Source: Angustibacter sp. Root456 (GTDB lineage Bacteria; Actinomycetota; Actinomycetes; Actinomycetales; Angustibacteraceae). From it: a stretch of 64,000 bases of DNA. The stretch spans positions 70,925-134,924 of the forward strand of contig NZ_LMER01000016.1 of NCBI RefSeq assembly GCF_001426435.1, in the 5' to 3' direction. Positions within the stretch are counted from its first letter, which is position 1. Each line of letters starts with the position of its first letter. Positions 62,284 to 64,000 of the stretch are shown here, piece after piece. The position numbers were made by a program, and so were the translations under genes. The notes under the pieces were generated by a model. The model was not told the DNA's origin and did no database searches. It was given only the letters and a program-made list of their open reading frames with translations.

Positions 62284-63471
62284 ATGTCGCTGCTCGGACG
62301 TCCGCTGCTCGTGCTGCTCACGCTGCTCGCCGTGGGTCTGCCCGTGGCCACCGCGCTGGTGTGGAACCGCCTGGGGCGGCGCCGGGTCGTGCGGTGGTCG
62401 GCGCGCACCGCGCTCCTGGTGGTCACCCAGCTGAGCGCGGTGCTGGTCGCCGGCGCCGCACTCAACGACTACGGCTACTTCTACGGGTCGTGGTCGGAGC
62501 TGTTCGCCGCGGGTGCGTCGTCGGCGCCGGTCCGCACGAGCGGCGGGCCGTCGCGCACGGCGGCCGCCGGCGGCCCTGCGGTCGTGTCGACGTCCGGGAT
62601 CCGGATCGTGGCCGACGTCGGCGCGCGGACGCCGGCCCAGTGGGCTCGCGTCGGGCGGACCCTCGCGGTGCGGATCTTCGGCGCGGCGTCACAGCTCGCC
62701 TCGCCCGCCTACGTCTGGTTGCCACCGCAGTACTTCGCCCCGGGCCGCGCCCGGGCCTTCCCCGCCGTCGAGGTGCTCGGCGGCTACCCCGGCAGCGCCC
62801 TCGGGCTCGTACGTCACATGGACTACCCCGGCGCGGTGCTGGCCGAGGTTGGCGCCCACCGCGCGGCACCGGTGGTGCTGGTGATGCTGCGCCCTGCCGT
62901 GGTCTACCCGCGCGACACCGAGTGCACCAACGTGCCGGCCGGACCGCAGGTCGAGACCTTCCTCGCTCAGGACCTGCCCGCCGCGATCGACGCCGGCCTG
63001 CGCGTGCGCCCGACCGCCTGGGGTGTCATGGGCGACTCCACCGGCGGCTACTGCGCCACCAAGATCACGATGGACCACTTCGACCGGTTCCGGGCGGGCG
63101 TCGCGCTGTCGGGCTACTTCACGGCGCTGCACGACCGCACGACGGGTGACCTGTGGGGCGGGTCGAGCACCTTGCGCCACCTCAACGACCTCGAGTGGCG
63201 GCTGCGGCACCAGCCGCCGCCGCCGACGTCGCTGTTCATCGCGATCTCGCGGGACGAACGGGGGCCGAACGGCTACGCCGACACCCGACGCTTCCTGGCG
63301 CTGGTGCACAGGCCGTTGCAGGTGACGACGATGGTGCTGGCGTCCGGCGGCCACAACTTCGGGTCGTGGGGCCGCGAGATGGGTCCGGCGATCGACTGGC
63401 TCTCGGCGCGGCTCGGGGGCTCGGTCACCGCGGTGACGACGTCAGGGCCGCCAGCACGAGCCGGGCGATGA
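62284..63471 (+). CDS. Membrane-linked esterase (alpha/beta hydrolase, esterase D/mycolyltransferase-like)
   Basis: This 395-residue protein has two N-terminal membrane helices (about 4-24 and 40-62), a Ser/Ala-rich spacer and a C-terminal hydrolase domain (about 105-380). The nucleophile is in MGDSTGGYCATK (G-x-S-x-G) and the likely acid and His are near SRDERGPNGYAD and GGHNFGSWG. It resembles esterases of the antigen 85 fold; the true substrate is unknown. Its end overlaps the opposite-strand SGNH gene by 47 nt. Confidence 0.88.
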   Translation: MSLLGRPLLVLLTLLAVGLPVATALVWNRLGRRRVVRWSARTALLVVTQLSAVLVAGAALNDYGYFYGSWSELFAAGASSAPVRTSGGPSRTAAAGGPAVVSTSGIRIVADVGARTPAQWARVGRTLAVRIFGAASQLASPAYVWLPPQYFAPGRARAFPAVEVLGGYPGSALGLVRHMDYPGAVLAEVGAHRAAPVVLVMLRPAVVYPRDTECTNVPAGPQVETFLAQDLPAAIDAGLRVRPTAWGVMGDSTGGYCATKITMDHFDRFRAGVALSGYFTALHDRTTGDLWGGSSTLRHLNDLEWRLRHQPPPPTSLFIAISRDERGPNGYADTRRFLALVHRPLQVTTMVLASGGHNFGSWGREMGPAIDWLSARLGGSVTAVTTSGPPARAGR

Positions 63472-64000
63472 GCGCGTGCCCCGCGGCGTTGGGATGGTCG
63501 CCGTCGTCGGCCAGCAGGCCTGTCGGGTCGCTGCGGCCTTCGGCGCCCTTGAAGGGTGCGTAGAGGTCGAGGCACGTGGCTGCGGCCGCGGTCACCTCGG
63601 GGCACAAGGCCGCGTTGAACGCGCGGGTCAGCCGGTCGCTCCAGGCCAGGTAGGCGGTGCCGCGGTCGTCGCGGCCGACGTCGCCGTCCTCGAACACGTT
63701 CCAGTAGTCGGTGACGATCACGCGGGTGGGGTGACCGACTCGCAGCGCCCGCACCTCGCGCACGACGTCCGCGACCCGCGACGTCACCGCCGCGACGTCG
63801 CGCTGTGCGCAGGCGTCGTCGCAGGTGCCGGCGTCCCACGCCTGCAGGGCCGGTGCGAGGTCGTTGGCGCCCACGGTGATCACGTCGGCGTCGGCGCGGC
63901 GCACGTCGGCCCGCACGCCGGGGTCGTGCCGCACCAGGTCGAGCAGCTGAGCGCTGGTCTGGCCGGGTCGTCCGCGGTTGGTGGAGCTCACCGGCTGTCC
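63425..64000 (-). CDS. SGNH hydrolase (5' end beyond window)
   Basis: At least 189 residues of an SGNH/GDSL hydrolase are visible: NRGRPGQTSAQLLDLV, VITVGANDLAPAL (the G-x-N-D block) and the C-terminal DDGDHPNAAGHALIARLV with the D-x-x-H pair (Asp then His). The GDS nucleophile block lies beyond 64000, so the gene is cut by the window. It probably acts on a secreted substrate and stands convergent to the esterase. Confidence 0.85.
   Translation of the reverse strand, partial: GQPVSSTNRGRPGQTSAQLLDLVRHDPGVRADVRRADADVITVGANDLAPALQAWDAGTCDDACAQRDVAAVTSRVADVVREVRALRVGHPTRVIVTDYWNVFEDGDVGRDDRGTAYLAWSDRLTRAFNAALCPEVTAAAATCLDLYAPFKGAEGRSDPTGLLADDGDHPNAAGHALIARLVLAALTSSPR

Overview
The window is a GC-rich actinobacterial chromosome segment. 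Supporting signs are a Tad pilus locus, an FtsEX/SmpB/tmRNA core, a tmRNA tag ending ADSHSTDFALAA, a DUF3039-helicase pair, a 13E12-family HNH gene, a SAM-IV riboswitch and a 10-methyl fatty acid operon. No mycolate genes are visible. I cannot name the genus; a member of the Micrococcales/Kineosporiales side of the class is a guess. Almost every base is coding, GTG starts are common, and many neighbours overlap by 4 nt (GTGA or ATGA).

Region by region. 1-4502: end of a tad locus (TadA ATPase cut by the window edge, TadB, TadC, a pilin-like peptide, three TadE/TadG-like pseudopilins). 4503-about 11820: a cargo block inserted between tad and prfB, made of two convergent operons. The forward one encodes a membrane PASTA protein, a secreted von Willebrand A + SGNH hydrolase fusion and an ATP-grasp enzyme. 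The reverse one encodes a TIR + solute-binding-domain fusion, a D-2-hydroxyacid dehydrogenase-like protein and a GNAT acetyltransferase. A decayed copy of the tadG 3' end sits at the far border (11796-11876). 11912-18808: prfB, ftsE, ftsX, a coiled-coil M23 hydrolase, smpB and a DUF2207 membrane protein. 18910-25846: pyruvate carboxylase, F420/quinone oxidoreductase-type genes and ssrA (tmRNA). 26129-31696: a small membrane protein, a two-component system and an ABC exporter with two membrane partners. 31739-33901: an ECF sigma/anti-sigma pair and two target genes, with three matching TGAACC-N16-CGT promoters. 34039-48919: mixed metabolic and envelope genes, including ornithine aminotransferase, a DUF3048 lipoprotein, an acyltransferase, trpS behind a Trp-codon attenuator, a class V aminotransferase behind a SAM-IV riboswitch, and the tmsA-tmsB pair with a TMEM175-like channel. 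49075-53209: a mobile element with a HEPN-domain gene, an HUH Rep and a large serine recombinase. 53257-64000: a 13E12 HNH gene, a GGDEF cyclase, malic enzyme, AlgH, DUF3039 plus helicase, an M43 metalloprotease, an esterase and a partial SGNH hydrolase.

The strongest candidate for something undescribed is the 4503-11820 block, above all the TIR domain joined to a bacterial type 3 solute-binding domain with no secretion signal. That arrangement suggests a cytosolic, ligand-gated TIR effector. The second is the HEPN/Rep/integrase element. The best regulatory finding is the self-contained ECF regulon at 31.7-33.9 kb.
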